Shown: positions 28,520 through 41,086, counted from the first letter of the stretch. The stretch: DNA of 64,000 nt from Lewinella sp041392765 (GCA_041392765.1 JAWKLL010000025.1:15889-79888), one strand, 5' to 3'. The notes: generated by a model from the sequence alone, not told the origin. Numbers and translations: made by a program.

Positions 28520-31500
28520 TTACTGCCCATACCAAGGGAATGTGCCGCAATCGACTTTGAGGATAATGATCATAACCTCATCCATAGCAGGGCCACAAAC
28601 GGGGTTATTAAACGGTGCGTCCATGGGGTTGTCTGTCGTTAAAGTTAATATTACTTGACCCGCAGTTATATCTGCTACACTTGGTGTATAAGTTGTAGCA
28701 ACACCGAACTCTCCTGCGCCATCATCGAAAGTACCTGTGCCACTGCTTGTCCAAGTAGCTCCAAAGCCTGCCACTCCTGAGGGAGTGATACTGGCTCCCA
28801 AGGCGGTAAGATCAACAACAGCTGTAGCGCAAATGGTCTGACCTGTTCCTGCTTCGGCAGCTACGTTACAAATTACACCTGCATCCAAGTCGGGGAATCT
28901 ACCACCGGAAGGAATGAGACCAGTGTTACCTGTTTCACCTGTATTGGGATCAGCATCTGAGTTGTCGGCAGGATCTGTACCTGTGTTCGTCGTTAAGGTG
29001 TAGAACTCACTTCCAGGTGCGGTAGAAATATCAAATACAACATAATAACTACCAGGGGGCAGGTTGGTGAACTCGTAAAAGCCCATAGCATTGGTGGTGG
29101 TAGTATTGGTGTAGGGGTTACCTTCCGCATCGGTCGTTACGGGTGTTCCATTGGCGTTGAACAGCGTCACAGTGACACCCTCTATGCGGGGTTCTGTGGG
29201 GTCTTGCAGGCCGTTGGCATTTAAGTCCACCCAAGTTGTATCACCCAAACTTACTGGCGCAAAGAAACCAAAGTCCACCGTCATATCTCCGTTGGTATCA
29301 TTGGCATCGTCCTGCGTACCGCCTTGCCCGGCTTCCGCAGTTGGCTCGCCATCGGCTTCACCCAGCTCTATAACTGGAGATGTTGTTACTGTGCCCGCGC
29401 CACTTTGGCTACCATTATCATCGTTATCCGTTTCGTCATCTGCGGTAGAAGTAGGTGTAGAGGAAATGTTGATTATTTCTAGGGGTTCGCCTCCACCAAA
29501 TTCCGTGCCGCCGATTTGTACATAATAATTGCCGGCCGGTAGTTCTTGGAAGAAGTAGTCGCCCGAAGCAGAAGTAGGCATACCACCCGCTGCATCATCA
29601 CCAGTACCTAATATACCATCGGGGCCAACGTTGATCTCCACGTCGTCACCACCGCCAATCATTCCATCAACTCCTGGATCAAAAAGTTGGACTTGAACCA
29701 TTCCAATACCCATTTCTCCGGGGTCTTGCATACCGTCATTGTCGTTATCTTCGAAGACGGTGGAGCCGAGAGAGTAAGTATTTGTTGCTTGCACTACCGT
29801 CACCTGAGCAGGGTCATAATCGTCTTCATCTCCTGCATTATCCATTGTACCGGGCGTACCTGCCGCTTCATCGTCAATATCGCCATCGGTCGCCAGTTCG
29901 TTGGTCGTGCCGTCATTGACGGTGGTTAGTGGGCTATCACTATCCGTAGCTGTGGTGCCACCATCGGTCTCGCTAGCATCAATGATTTCAGCATTGTTCA
30001 CCAGGCTCGTACCCGTAAAGGCTGCATCAATGGTAAAGTTAAGCGTAACCGTTACCGCATCGCCCGCCATGAGTTCGTTGACCTCAAAGTTGGGAGTCGT
30101 GGGTACTTGCGTAATCGTAACGGCATTGCTACCCGTTGTCATCGTCGGTGCCGTAATGCTTACAAAGTCTAACTCCCCGGCATCGAAGTAGTCGGCTACA
30201 TCAATATCAAAGGCAGCTACCGTCCCCTGATTGTACACCGTCACCTCAAAGCTGACGGCATCGCCAGGGGCGTAGGGACCGGCAGGGCTGGCCGCCAAAG
30301 TCTTGGTCAAGGCCAGGTCGAAATCGCCGGGTTGTACCACATTTATCTGGGCGGGGTCATAATCATCCTCATCTCCTGCATTATCCATTGTACCCGGCGT
30401 ACCTGCCGCTTCGTCATTAATGTCATTGTCGGTAGCCAGTTCGTTGGTCATGCCGTTGTTGATGGTGGTTAGTGGGCTATCGCTATCTGTAGCTGTGGGA
30501 CCACCATCGGTCTCGCTAGCATCAATGATCTCGGCATTGTTCACTAAACTTGTGCCTGTGAAAGCTGCATTTATTTCGCCGGTCACCGTCACTGTTACGG
30601 CATCCCCTGGCATCAATTCGTCGATTGCAATAACGCTCGTCGATGCGCCTGGGAAGATTATTGTTGCTGTATTGCTATTTTCAGTTGTTATGGGGATTCC
30701 AACAACTGTAAAAGTTACATTAGTCAGTTCCGCTGCATTGAAGTAGTCTTCAACAATTATGTCAAAGGCTGTTACAGCACCTTGGTTATATACTGTTACA
30801 TCAAAACTTACAGGGTCTCCTGGAGCAAAAGGGCCAGGTGTACTAGTGGATAATGTTTTAGTCAGCGCTAGGTCGAAATCTCCAGGTTGAGTCACTGGCA
30901 GCAGTGCCGCGTCATAGTCGTCCTCATCCGCAGGGTTATCGGCAGCACCGGGCGTTCCTAGTGCTTCGTCATCAATATCATTGTCTGTAGCCAGTTCATT
31001 GGTGGTGCCGTCGTTAACAGTGGTCAGCGGGCTATCCTGATCGGAAGCCGTAGTACCACCGTCGGTGTCGGAGGCATCGATGATTTCGGCATTATTGATG
31101 ATGCTGGTACCCGTGAAGCCAGCATTGACTGTGAAATTTAATGTCACCAAAACGGCATCACCAGGGGCTAATTCATTGATCTCATAGCTGGGATTCACAC
31201 CATCAGGTGTAACGGTTACAGCGTTAAGTCCCATAGTCGTTGCAGGAGTCGTCATATTGACGAATATAAGCTCGCTTGGAACGAAGTAGTCGGTTACGTC
31301 AATATCAAAGGCCGTTTCGGTACCCTGATTGTACACCATTACATCGAAGCTAACGGAACTACCTGGCGTATATGGGCCTGCAGGAATGCCCGCAAGACGC
31401 TTGGTGAGTGCCAAGTCGAAAGTCGTTGGAGCAGCACAGGCTACTACAGTATAGGTTTCATTCACAATACAGTTTCCACCTTCAGCCCTCACTTCAATGA

Positions 31501-34500
31501 ATACTTGGGGCGTACTAACAGCCTCAAAAGTAAAGGTGTTATCTGTTCCAAAAGGACTCAGGTTGAAGGCATATTCCAAGGTGGCTGCTGGGCTGATGCT
31601 TGCATTAACAGTAATGGTGCGCATCCCGTTGGCATCGCAGTCAGACACCACATAGGTGAAGGTCGGTATAGGTTCCACGGTCACGTTAACCATAGCCGTA
31701 CCAGGGCAACCGTTGGCATCATCGGCAGTAAGGGTATAAGTGGTGTTGGCAGCAGGCATCACAGCCGTTGGATTAGCAACGGGGTTTGTTCCATCTGTCC
31801 ACATAACGTTGGTGAAATTGCCATACCCGATGATTTGCTCGGTCAGGTTTACGGTAGATGCTCCATCATCCAAAGTGTCATGTTATATAGCTAGCCGAAA
31901 TCTGCCATCGGATGAATAGTCACTTGAACGGGTGCTACTGTGAAGCAAGCAGGGTTGGCCGCCTCAGATTTGATGTAGTAGATTCCGCTTTGTTGTATGG
32001 CTGTTGCAGGCCAGTAGTCCCGTCCAGAGGCACCGTAGCTGCGGCATCCCTGCCAGAAGGTAGTAGTTACTCCTGTGTTGGTGGTAATCACACCGGCGGT
32101 TGTGATATCTACGGTTGCAGGGCTACAAACGGCTGCCGGATCGGCGGTGATAATTTCGGGATCGTCACAATCACATTCTACCAGTACGTTCATCAGGGTG
32201 GTTACACAAGTTGTACCCACTACACGTACAAAAATGGTATAGGTTGCGTCAGCTACATTTATAAATTCATTGCTGAGTTGGTAGGTGCGCCGTCAAGGCT
32301 GTATTCAAGAGTACCACTACCTACTGTAGCGTTGACGGTAATTTGGCCTGTACCATTGCCACCCAAACAAACCACTGAGGCCGTTGCTACAGGTAGTTCT
32401 TGTACGGTAAGCGTGACGGCTGCCACTGAGGTACAATTTCCGTTAGCCTCTGCATACACGGTGGTAGCACTACTTATAAAGGCCGCTGGTGTGACAATCT
32501 GTGTAGTCAGTGCTACGTCCTCGTACCAAGTGATAGGATCATCACTAATGGTGGCTTCTAAAGTAGTGAGGTCGAAAGTGCCCATGCCTGATCCGGCCAC
32601 GTCCTCACACACATCGAGGCTGGTAGGCGTAGCATTCGGAATAGCTTGCAGTTGCACCTGTACCGTGTCTGCACAAGTACTCGCTGTATTCGTTAAGATG
32701 TAGTTATAAAAACCAGTATTGGTAGTACCACTCACTGCACCCGTACTCGCATCAATAATCGAAGTAAAGGGGTTATTGGGATCGGCCATCCAGCTTTCGT
32801 CAATTCCGGCATCGGGCAGGTCAATTGTTTCGTTGAGACAGAATGCGTCATCTGTTCGCCACCGACAGGGGCTTGCACCCGAGAGATGACAACTTCGGCA
32901 GTACAGCCCAAATTATCGAGAATAAAGGTGTAGTCGCCATCGGCGGTCATACCCGTTACCTCGCCCGTTGATGGGTCGATGGCAGCAGTGGCGGGATTGC
33001 TTATGTCGGCAGACCAGGACTGGCCTACCGGTGCTGCTCCGAGGGCTGTGCGTGGTGGCTGGGGCACAGATGGAAAAGTCGGCAGGTACTATTGGAGTGC
33101 TAGCTTTTGTTACAAAAAACAGTGTCTTGACACATCGCACCAGCCGTTACGTCGCGGTAATAAAACTGATAGACTCCATCATTGGTCATGCCGGTTACAT
33201 TGCCATTGAGTACACCAATATTAAGGTTAGAAGGGTTTTCGCCATTAGGCGGAGCATACCAACCTTGCACAAAGGCTATGCCTGCGGGAGTAAGCGTCGT
33301 AGTGGTGGCACCATTACATATTTGAACTTCATCGACATCGGCTACGCCTGATTCACGTGTGATAATGATGTCGTCAGTATCCGTACATCCACCAGTAGAA
33401 GTAAGGCGGAATGTATAAACACCATCGTCTGTTAAACCTGACACACTAGCTTCGCTGGCACTTTGAGTAATCGAAGGAGTGACGTGCCGTAGACAAACTC
33501 CATGTTTGCCCGCAGCCGGCGCAAAGGGTAAGTCAATATCAGTTGCTTCTGCACAGAATGAGATGTCAGTTCCAGCATTAACGGTAGCGAAAGAATTTTT
33601 AGTGACAGTTACATCTGTGGAACACCCCGTTAATGAATTGGTCAGGCGGAAAACGTAGTTACCCGCAAAGTTCATTCCTGTCACAGCACCAGTGGCACCA
33701 TCTACCATAGCAGCGGGTAAGCCACCGCTCACCCAGGTCCAGGTTTCATTTGGCCCCGGTGTTTTCAGTTGGGTAGAAGTCTGCGTAGAACAAACGTTTT
33801 GCGGTTGCCCCGCATCTGGCCCTGCCAGGCGGGATACAACAAATTCATCCTGACACCCAGAAGCCACATTGGTCAGGTAGATGGTATAGTCCCCATTGGC
33901 AGTAAAGCCGGTAACATACCAATAGTAGGTTAGGTTGATGGGGGCGGGGTTGCCCGGATCAGCCGTATAGACATTGCCTGCGCCAGGTGCCGGTAATTCG
34001 AAATATAGTAAATTTTGTGGTTCACAGATGCTGAAATCAGCTGGTGCGACGGGCTGTGTACCCACTCCAATATTAGTTTCATCGAAGCAGCCTGCTGCAT
34101 TCGTTAGCCGAATAACGTGGTTGCCAGGAGATGTTAAGCCCGTAACAAGCCCAGTGGATGGGTCAACAGCGGCCGGTGACCCAAAAGGCTTGGACTGCAT
34201 TGTCCACATTTCGCCTACGCCTGCATCCGTCAGGTCAACTGTACTCATAGCAGATCCACACAAACTAACATCAGCACCCGCATCGGGTGTAGCAGCTCGT
34301 GTGACAATCACATCATCGGTACAACCTGCTGCGTTCGTTACCCGGAAGGTGTACATACCATTGGCGGTAAGCCCTGTAATGGCACCAGTAGTGGCATTGA
34401 TGGTCGCCGTAGCCGGACCACTAACGAAGGACCACATATCACCAAAGAAAACATTCGGTAGCTTGGCAGTCGTTGCGGGTTCACACACACCTACATCAGG

Positions 34501-37091
34501 GCCTCCAGTCGGCGCATTACTCTTGGTGATGACTACTTCATCAAAACAACTGCCATTGCTCAAGCGGAAGCGGTAAGCACCAGCAGTAGTAATCCCGGTT
34601 ACATTACCACCTGCATCAACAGCAGGGGTAGTGAAAAATGGAGCACTGACAACCGTCCAAGTTTCTCCGGCACCAGGGGCGTTGAGGGAATAAGTATCTT
34701 CTGGCGCACAGACGCTGTCGTCCGGTCCGGCATCCGGCGCGGGCAGGCGAGTAACGACCACGTCATCGGTACACCCTGCGGCTGTAAAGGTGAGCGTGAA
34801 GGTGTATGCACCATCGGCAGTCATACCGGTTACGGCACCAGTGTTAGGATTTACAGTAGCTGTGGTCGGTCCGCTTGCGAAAGACCATTGGTAGCCCGAA
34901 GGTGCGGCTCCCAGGCTAGCCGTAGTAGCAGGGGCACAGAAGGTTTGGTCAGCTCCCGCGTTTGGTTGTAAGCGGGTAACCCGTACCTCCGCCACACAGT
35001 TGTCGTCCTCGCGGGTGTAAGCAAAAACATACACACCATTAGCTGTCATGCCACCTGATCGCACCTGTGGGAAGCATCAATGGCCGTTGTCAGCCACTTA
35101 CGAAAGACCAGTTATGACCTACAGCCGCATCGTTAAGATCAGCAGTCATGGCAGGCGAACATACCGTAAAGTCTGGCTGAACAGCGGGCGGAATACAAGC
35201 AAAGAAACCAAAAATCCACTCGTGAGGTTATTGTTGGCATCAGGTGCATTCATTCCCGTAGTACTACCTGCACCATAACGGCAGGTTGGGTTTCCCCGTA
35301 GGGTTCTGGAGCTGCCAAGTGATCACATCCCGACCGGATGGCTCCTGCTACAGGGGTGTCTATACCATTATCGTTAGAGTCTCCATTCGTATTAGGTGAT
35401 GCTTCTTGAGCAGGGCCCGTACTGGACATTAAGTCTTCCAGTTGTCCTCCTGTATTGAAATTAGATGCTAAGACTTCCACGATATAGTCGCCAGCAGGCA
35501 GCCCGTCGAAGCGGTAATAGCCACCATTGGCGGTCGTTACCTAAGGATTGGATGTAGGTAAGTAGGATCGCTGTCATAAACGGAGCCATCGGCATTAAGC
35601 AGTTGTAATTGTACACCATTAATGCCGGGTTCAGTGCCACCGTTGCGGTCGCCATCTATTGTCAAGGTCTTCAAAACTTGATTACCAATGGAGTAACATT
35701 CAAACTGCAAGCACAGGTCGATGGTGAAAGCACTGCATATTGCATTCGGCTTCAGACGGTGTATAAGTCATTCGAAAGCAAGCCTCTCCGTCGCGCTGAT
35801 AAGTGAAGGTATTGTTACAGTCGTTAAAAACGCCTGGTACCGCCAGAAGCTCCTGTATTGGAGATCAACGCCCAATCACCAGCACAAATATTTTCGCAAG
35901 GCAAGTAATCTATAAGTGAAACAACGGTTCCTGCACCAGACGCAAATGGTTTCATTCAAGTAGTACTGGTAAAATCAGGGCAACCTCCGTTGAGATATGC
36001 CATGGCTTTGCAATCGAACCGGAACCCGTTTGCCCCTGTCCTGTGCTACCTACAGCATTTACTACGTTGCCAAGGTAATTCAAGTCGGTATCAAAGCGAG
36101 CGATACAGTCTTCGGTAGAGGTAGTGGTCTGAGTGCTCACGTACAAGTCTCCGCTGGTTTCACTCCAAACAATGGCTCTAGCCCCCCAAAAACCGCCGTT
36201 ACCGTCAGCATTGTCGATAACAGAAGCTGCCAAAAAGTTACCATTAGGATCTAATTTGATGATGCGGCCAGGTTCTAAATAACCTGTCGCAGCATAGTAT
36301 ATATTGCCGTCACCATCGGTTGTGATACCCGATATATTGGTAAGTGGAATGGCGTGCGCCCCCACAGCAGGGAGTTGCCCAAAAGTGGTAGAGGTGCTTT
36401 CTACAAATCTAGGTACACAGGTGCCCGAACCAAAGTCATCAATGGTATAGCGGTATATGGCCGCTTTACGGTTGCTATTGCCTGAATTATCATTTTGATC
36501 TTGTGGGTATGCGGTGTAGAAGTACCCAGTGCGTTCATCGTAATAAAAGCCCCAGTCTTCTGTTGCACAGTTGCCATTTTGCCAACTAGCACATGGAGGA
36601 TCTACAAAGCATACAGACCCAATGACACTACCATCGCAAGAAGAATATGCGGTCACATTTTCTGACCCAGATGTGTTGGCAAAGATTATATTATCAAGGC
36701 TTGCGATATTGAAAGTTCCTGCGTTATTGATGACAAACTCCGAGGTAGGCTTTATATTACCGTCGCAATCCAGCCGACGTATCTGCCCATTGCTTGTCCA
36801 AGTTGTAGCAATATAAAGGAAACCATTTTGATCCACGCCCAAACCGTGGGGGCTAGGCAATTGACTGCCTCCGCCATTAGGGTACCAAGGGCCAGATGGA
36901 TTAATCTCAAAGAGGCTACCATCTGCATTGACGCGGTATTTATGTACCTTGCCACCATTCGTGACTTCGTTGAGGTAGATGTATTCGCTGCAGGAACAAG
37001 TTTGCGCAGAGAGTTTATTAAGATGAGCCAATACTAAAAACAGAACGCTAACAATTGTGAACACACCAGTTCTTGTCGTAATTTTTTCCAT
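28520..37091 (-). CDS. Giant secreted propeller / SdrD_B / Ig-like / DUF11 protein with KVDCG-FPW tail (several frameshifts)
   Basis: About 2,860 residues. The start is MEKITTRTGVFTIVSVLFLVL (ATG at 37091) with cleavage after LSAQ. Residues about 40-385 are an NHL-like propeller (GLGVDQNGFLYIATTW, SGITTDGDGNIYYAATGY). An SdrD_B domain follows (PGINGVQLQLLNADGSVYDS), then about eleven Ig-like modules of roughly 85 residues (AGADQTFCAPATTASLGAA; TGAVTGMTADGAYTFTL). Next are three DUF11 domains (FDLALTKTLAASPAGPYAPG), two SdrD_B domains (GSTVFEDNDNDGMQDPGE; GDTTWVDLNANGLQDPTE) and a last Ig-like module ending ILKVDCGTFPWYGQ. No T9SS domain is recognisable. Frames are clean at 28520-31873, 33100-35064 and 35952-37124 and broken between. 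The LytS/LytTR pair lies directly upstream on the same strand. Confidence 0.75.
29800..31410 (-). repeat. Three tandem DUF11 repeats (about 180 codons each)
   Basis: Three copies of FDLALTK..PFAPGDPVSFDVTVYNQG..NNAEIIDAS-TDGG..SPLTTVNDG..DEDDYD. Copies 2 and 3 share long nearly identical stretches around NNAEIIDASETDGG and AGTPGTMDNAGDEDDYDPAQ. This suggests recent duplication or gene conversion within the gene. Confidence 0.75.
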
Positions 37092-37238
37092 GTGATGATG
37101 ATTTATAGTCCTGCGAAAAATCACAGTTCTCTCTCCTTAGAGACAAAGGTATATCGAGGGGACAGTACTAAAGTAGTTCTTTTCTAACTGATTGTTTATC
37201 GTACTGGTGTTGTTGTTTTATCGTAGCTATTTTGATAT

Positions 37239-38999
37239 TTAACGTTTGAACAAAAATGTTACTACGTATTCATTATGTAATAAATTTATGTGCATTGGAG
37301 GAAGCCCTAGCAGCCTAAGCCGTTTGTTAATTAATGCTAATGAATGAGATGGTTCATGCTGTTGATCCAAGTTTATATTGATGTCTGTTGGAGCGTTGGC
37401 AATGCTGATACTGTACATTTTTGTATTATATCCCTTTACCTTAATTGCTATGTGTCCCTTTTCTTGTTGATGAATTTTACCATGCACAAAAGCATTTTCA
37501 ATGACGGGTTGTAAAATCATTGGAGGAATAAATAGTGGTTTTTTCTCTTCCTGTATTTCAGGAGCGATCTCGATATGGTAAGAAAAGGTATGGTTGAAAC
37601 GTAAGGTATTTACTTGTAAATATTCTTGAATAAAAACTAATTCTTCTGATAATAGCCATTCTTCCTTCTTTGAAAAAGATTGAATATGCTGATACAAACG
37701 ACCTATAAGACTTGTTAATGTTAAGGCTTCTGCGGTATTTCCTCGTATAACGCCAAGTTGGAGAAGTGAAAGGGTATTATTCAAAAAATGAGGATTAAGT
37801 TGTTGTTGTAAAAGTTTTTGTTCTAACTTTCCTTTTCTGTCAACAACATAGCAATATCCTGTAATTAATAGAATTATTAATAAGACAATGATGATGATAC
37901 TTCTCCTGTATCTTTTGTGCAATAGTGCTTGATTATTAACCAATTTGTCTTCATTATCAATCCGTCTTGTCAACTCGTCTTTCAATATAGGGATGATTTT
38001 TGGCGCTGCGGTGCTGGCTACTTTGATCTCATTTTCAAAATAATGGCGCGCTGTACTATCTCCGATGAATTTACTCATCCCGAGCAACCGTTTCACTAAG
38101 ATTGTCTTAAAATTAGGGTCTTCAATCTCAGGAATTATCTGGATCATGGAATCATAAATAGCTAAAGCTTTGTCATTATCATTTGATTGTAGGTCGCAAC
38201 CTGCTTTGTGAACTAAAGCCAAAATATAAAATGGATCATTTGGCGTACTTTTCTTTTCCAACTTTGCCAAGACCTCTTCTAACGAAGATCGATCAAACAT
38301 GCATAATTCGTTTTTTTCTTCCTGACCAAGGTTTAAAGGGAAAATAAATCCCAAAATATGCCTTGCTGCTTCCTGTTTTCCGTTGCGATTATATATGCCA
38401 ATCGCTTCGTTCATGGTTAGTAAGTACTTTTCTATTTGGTTTGACTCTTGATATACTGTTCCTAGATTGAATAACATTTTAGCATACAATAAACTATCTT
38501 TTTTCTCTAAACTACTGGCCATTGCTTGTTCATAATAGTCTTCCGCAAGCAAAAATTCTTTTAGTAAATAATAAGCCCAGCCGATGTCTTGCAAAAGACT
38601 CACCCTATCTTTGTAAGTCAAAGGCGGTGAGTAAACCTCGAATAAGTCGAGTGCTTTGAAGTAGTTTTCAAAAGCTGAACTGTAATCGCCTTCTTGTCTT
38701 TTTACCCGTCCAATGTAATGATATAGCAAAAAATAGAAATGGGATGTACTTGTTTTTTGAGCCACGCTTTGCGCATTCTCAACTTGTTCCCGTTCTAGCG
38801 CCAAGTTGTTTTGATCATAATAATGATTGGCTAATTGTAAATGGATAGGTAGTTTTTCTTCGGCAGTTGTTGCGCTTTTTTAATAAAGTATGCAGGCTAT
38901 CAATAATAGTATTGCTTTGTGCAAAAACACACTGGTTGTTATCACAAAGGAAAAGAATAGGCATAAATACCATTGAAATAGGATGAAAATATTATTCAT
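37239..38999 (-). CDS. LytS-type sensor histidine kinase with TPR-like N-terminus (two frameshifts near start)
   Basis: A signal peptide or anchor begins at the ATG at 38999 (MNNIFILFQWYLCLFFSFVITT). The frame then changes in a T-run near 38930 and an A-run near 38885. Residues about 40-330 form a helical TPR-like sensor (FYLLYHYIGRVKRQEGDYSSAFENY, AKMLFNLGTVYQESN). One membrane helix follows (SIIIIVLLIILLITGYCYV). The kinase core is of the His_kinase/LytS type: QLNPHFLNNTLSLLQL with the phospho-acceptor His, and the N box PVIENAFVHGK. A conventional glycine-rich ATP lid is weak, as is usual in this family. The partner response regulator is immediately upstream on the same strand. The lowest-coordinate piece (37239-38804) is one clean frame. 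Confidence 0.85.
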
Positions 39000-39203
39000 A
39001 CCGTTTTTCTTTTTTGTTTACAATGCACTCAGACTAGGTGTTGAAATGAAAATGTAGCAACTCATTTTTTTGAGATCGGCAAATTAAATAGTACCAGACC
39101 CGCTTAATACAGAAATGCAAAATCTGTTAAGTTACATTAGATAGTCATGCCAGAAAAATCACACCATTCTTCTGTTGCAAATGATTGTTTTTCCAACAAA
39201 TGT

Positions 39204-39935
39204 TCAAAGGCAAGGTAATTTACTCAGCATTTGGTTAAGTTCATCTCGTCTTCTGAAAGCAAATGGCAAGATGGTATCTGTTCTTAAAGTTATTTCACTC
39301 TTACTTTGTTGAAGATTTACAGCAGAAATATACATTAGGTTGGCAATATATGACTTATGAATTCTCATAAATCCCCTTTTTTCACTCAACAATTCGTTTA
39401 CTTCACCGATGTTACGACTAATCACAATTTTGCTGTCATCTAAAAGGTACAAAACAGTATATCCTTTAGCGGCTTCGGCGTACAAGATTTCTTCTTCATT
39501 TATTATTTTCCAAATAGTATTGGATTTTACAATGATTTTACGTGACAAGCAATTTGTATCATTGGCATTCACTTTGTGAATAGCTTTTTGTAATGCTACG
39601 GTAAATAAATGGCTATCAATAGGTTTTACTAGATAGGCTACTACATCCAAATCAATAGCCTGCAAAGCGAACTCGGTATATCCTGATATGATGATGATCT
39701 GGCTCTCATTGGCTGCGGTAGCTCTTATTTTATCCAACAAATGTTCTTCTTGGAGCATGATGTCAAGCAGGATGATGTCGGGTTTTACGGTTTCAATTAA
39801 TGCCAATGCCTGAGTTGTATCTTTAGCAATGCCTTCAATACTAATGGGAAGTTGTAAGGATGATAAATGAGCAATCAGTAAATCAATACTTGCGTCTTCG
39901 TCTTCAATAATTATTAACCTCTTGTTCACTTCCAT
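39204..39935 (-). CDS. LytTR-family response regulator
   Basis: A 243-residue cytosolic transcription regulator. The receiver domain (1-120) has the acidic pair E11/D12, phospho-acceptor D58 (PDIILLDIML), S84 and K104 (YLVKPIDS). The LytTR DNA-binding domain occupies about 135-238 (IVKSNTIWKIINEEEILYAEA, GFMRIHKSYIANL, LPFAFRRRDELNQML). It precedes the LytS-type kinase by about 200 bp on the same strand, and the two probably form one transcription unit. The next gene downstream is the giant propeller/DUF11 protein, a plausible target (inference only). Confidence 0.92.
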   Translation of the reverse strand: MEVNKRLIIIEDEDASIDLLIAHLSSLQLPISIEGIAKDTTQALALIETVKPDIILLDIMLQEEHLLDKIRATAANESQIIIISGYTEFALQAIDLDVVAYLVKPIDSHLFTVALQKAIHKVNANDTNCLSRKIIVKSNTIWKIINEEEILYAEAAKGYTVLYLLDDSKIVISRNIGEVNELLSEKRGFMRIHKSYIANLMYISAVNLQQSKSEITLRTDTILPFAFRRRDELNQMLSKLPCL

Positions 39936-40069
39936 CTCTTGTTGGATTGTTTTCGAGAGGCAAATATTGTTAAATAAATTAGATTAATTATAAATTGTGC
40001 AATAAAAGTGAAAGGTTAAAATGTAATAATTCATAATAAGCTGAGCCGGGACAAGAACCATTGTTACGC

Positions 40070-41086
40070 TCACTTCAACCCCTCCAGGTTTTGCTTAATA
40101 AAGGAATGCGGGTATTCCTCCACACCGGGAAATCCGAGTTTAATGTCGCGTCCTTCGTGCGGTAGGTAGTCTGTTTGGAAAAGGTAATCCCACAGGGCGA
40201 GTGTGATGGCGAAATTCACGCCTTGGCGGTGTTGCTCAGGTAGGTCGTGGGCGTGATGCCAAATGTGCAACTCCGGGCTATTGAAGATTTTGCGCATGAA
40301 AGGCCCCAATATTAAGACACCGACCAGTGCAGTGGATGCTACGGTAGCCGTTTTTACAATCAGGCTTGCATCAATAGGTAATAGATTGACATCTAACCAG
40401 CTATTAGCAATAACCAAACCTATCAGTGTGCCAACAATACCGCCCGTCACTCGGCCACTGACGGTGATGTTGGCGTGGTTGAAATGCCCCCAGGTTAGCG
40501 TAAACAAGTGTATGACAAAAAAGTCATACAATCCAATGCCGAGTAGTGCCAAGGGTATGTATTCAATGCTGCGATAGACTACGTTTTCCATCCAATGATA
40601 GCGCAAGTGAGCTGCAAAGCCCATTTCTTCAACCGAGTGGTGTACCTTGTGAAACTCCCAAAGCCGATCGGGTAATGCAGCAGCCTATGCACCCACCACT
40701 GCACGAAATCCCTGACGACAAACCTGTCAGTAGGATTGCCCAATAGGTACAATGCTGCATAGGGTTGCTGGCCTGTAGGTCGAAACCGCCCGTAATGGCT
40801 TTGATGCCATCGTTGAAAAGTGCCACCACCAAATTGGATGCCGCAATTGTAGATCACGAGGAGAACAAGAAAAAATTGAAAAACATATAAAAGGCATCCA
40901 AAAATCTTTGCGCAGGATAGGTTGCTTTTTGCGCCACGGCACTACGATTTCCAATAAGAAAAACAAGATTGATACGGCGATCAACATATAAAAATAAGAT
41001 GTCCACTTAGGTTGTGTAATTTCGTGCCATAGATAATTGGCATAACCCGTGTAGCCGCGCAAAAATGTATCCCAGTATTTTTCCAT
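40070..41086 (-). CDS. Sterol desaturase / fatty-acid hydroxylase family membrane protein (frameshifted)
   Basis: A multi-span membrane di-iron oxygenase-type protein. The start is MEKYWDTFLRGYTGYANYLW at 41086 with a first membrane helix (FYMLIAVSILFFLLEIV). Histidine boxes are recoverable across frames: WWVHRLLH, then FHKVHHS after a frame change near 40660, and the C-terminal GHFNHANI and LHIWHHAHDLPEQHRQGVNF. These are the expected iron ligands. At least three frame changes lie at about 40640-40930. The C-terminal 184 residues are one clean frame. It likely hydroxylates or desaturates a lipid; the substrate cannot be inferred. The neighbouring sugar porter is divergent. Confidence 0.8.

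Noticed and set aside
29151..30746. Plus-strand ORFs opposite the DUF11 repeats
   Set aside because: They mirror the repeat structure of the minus-strand gene (SLSVAVVPPSVSLASM) and have no start context or family match.
14932..36000. Diversity-generating retroelement or prophage behind the giant genes
   Set aside because: No reverse transcriptase, template repeat, integrase or phage structural gene is visible.
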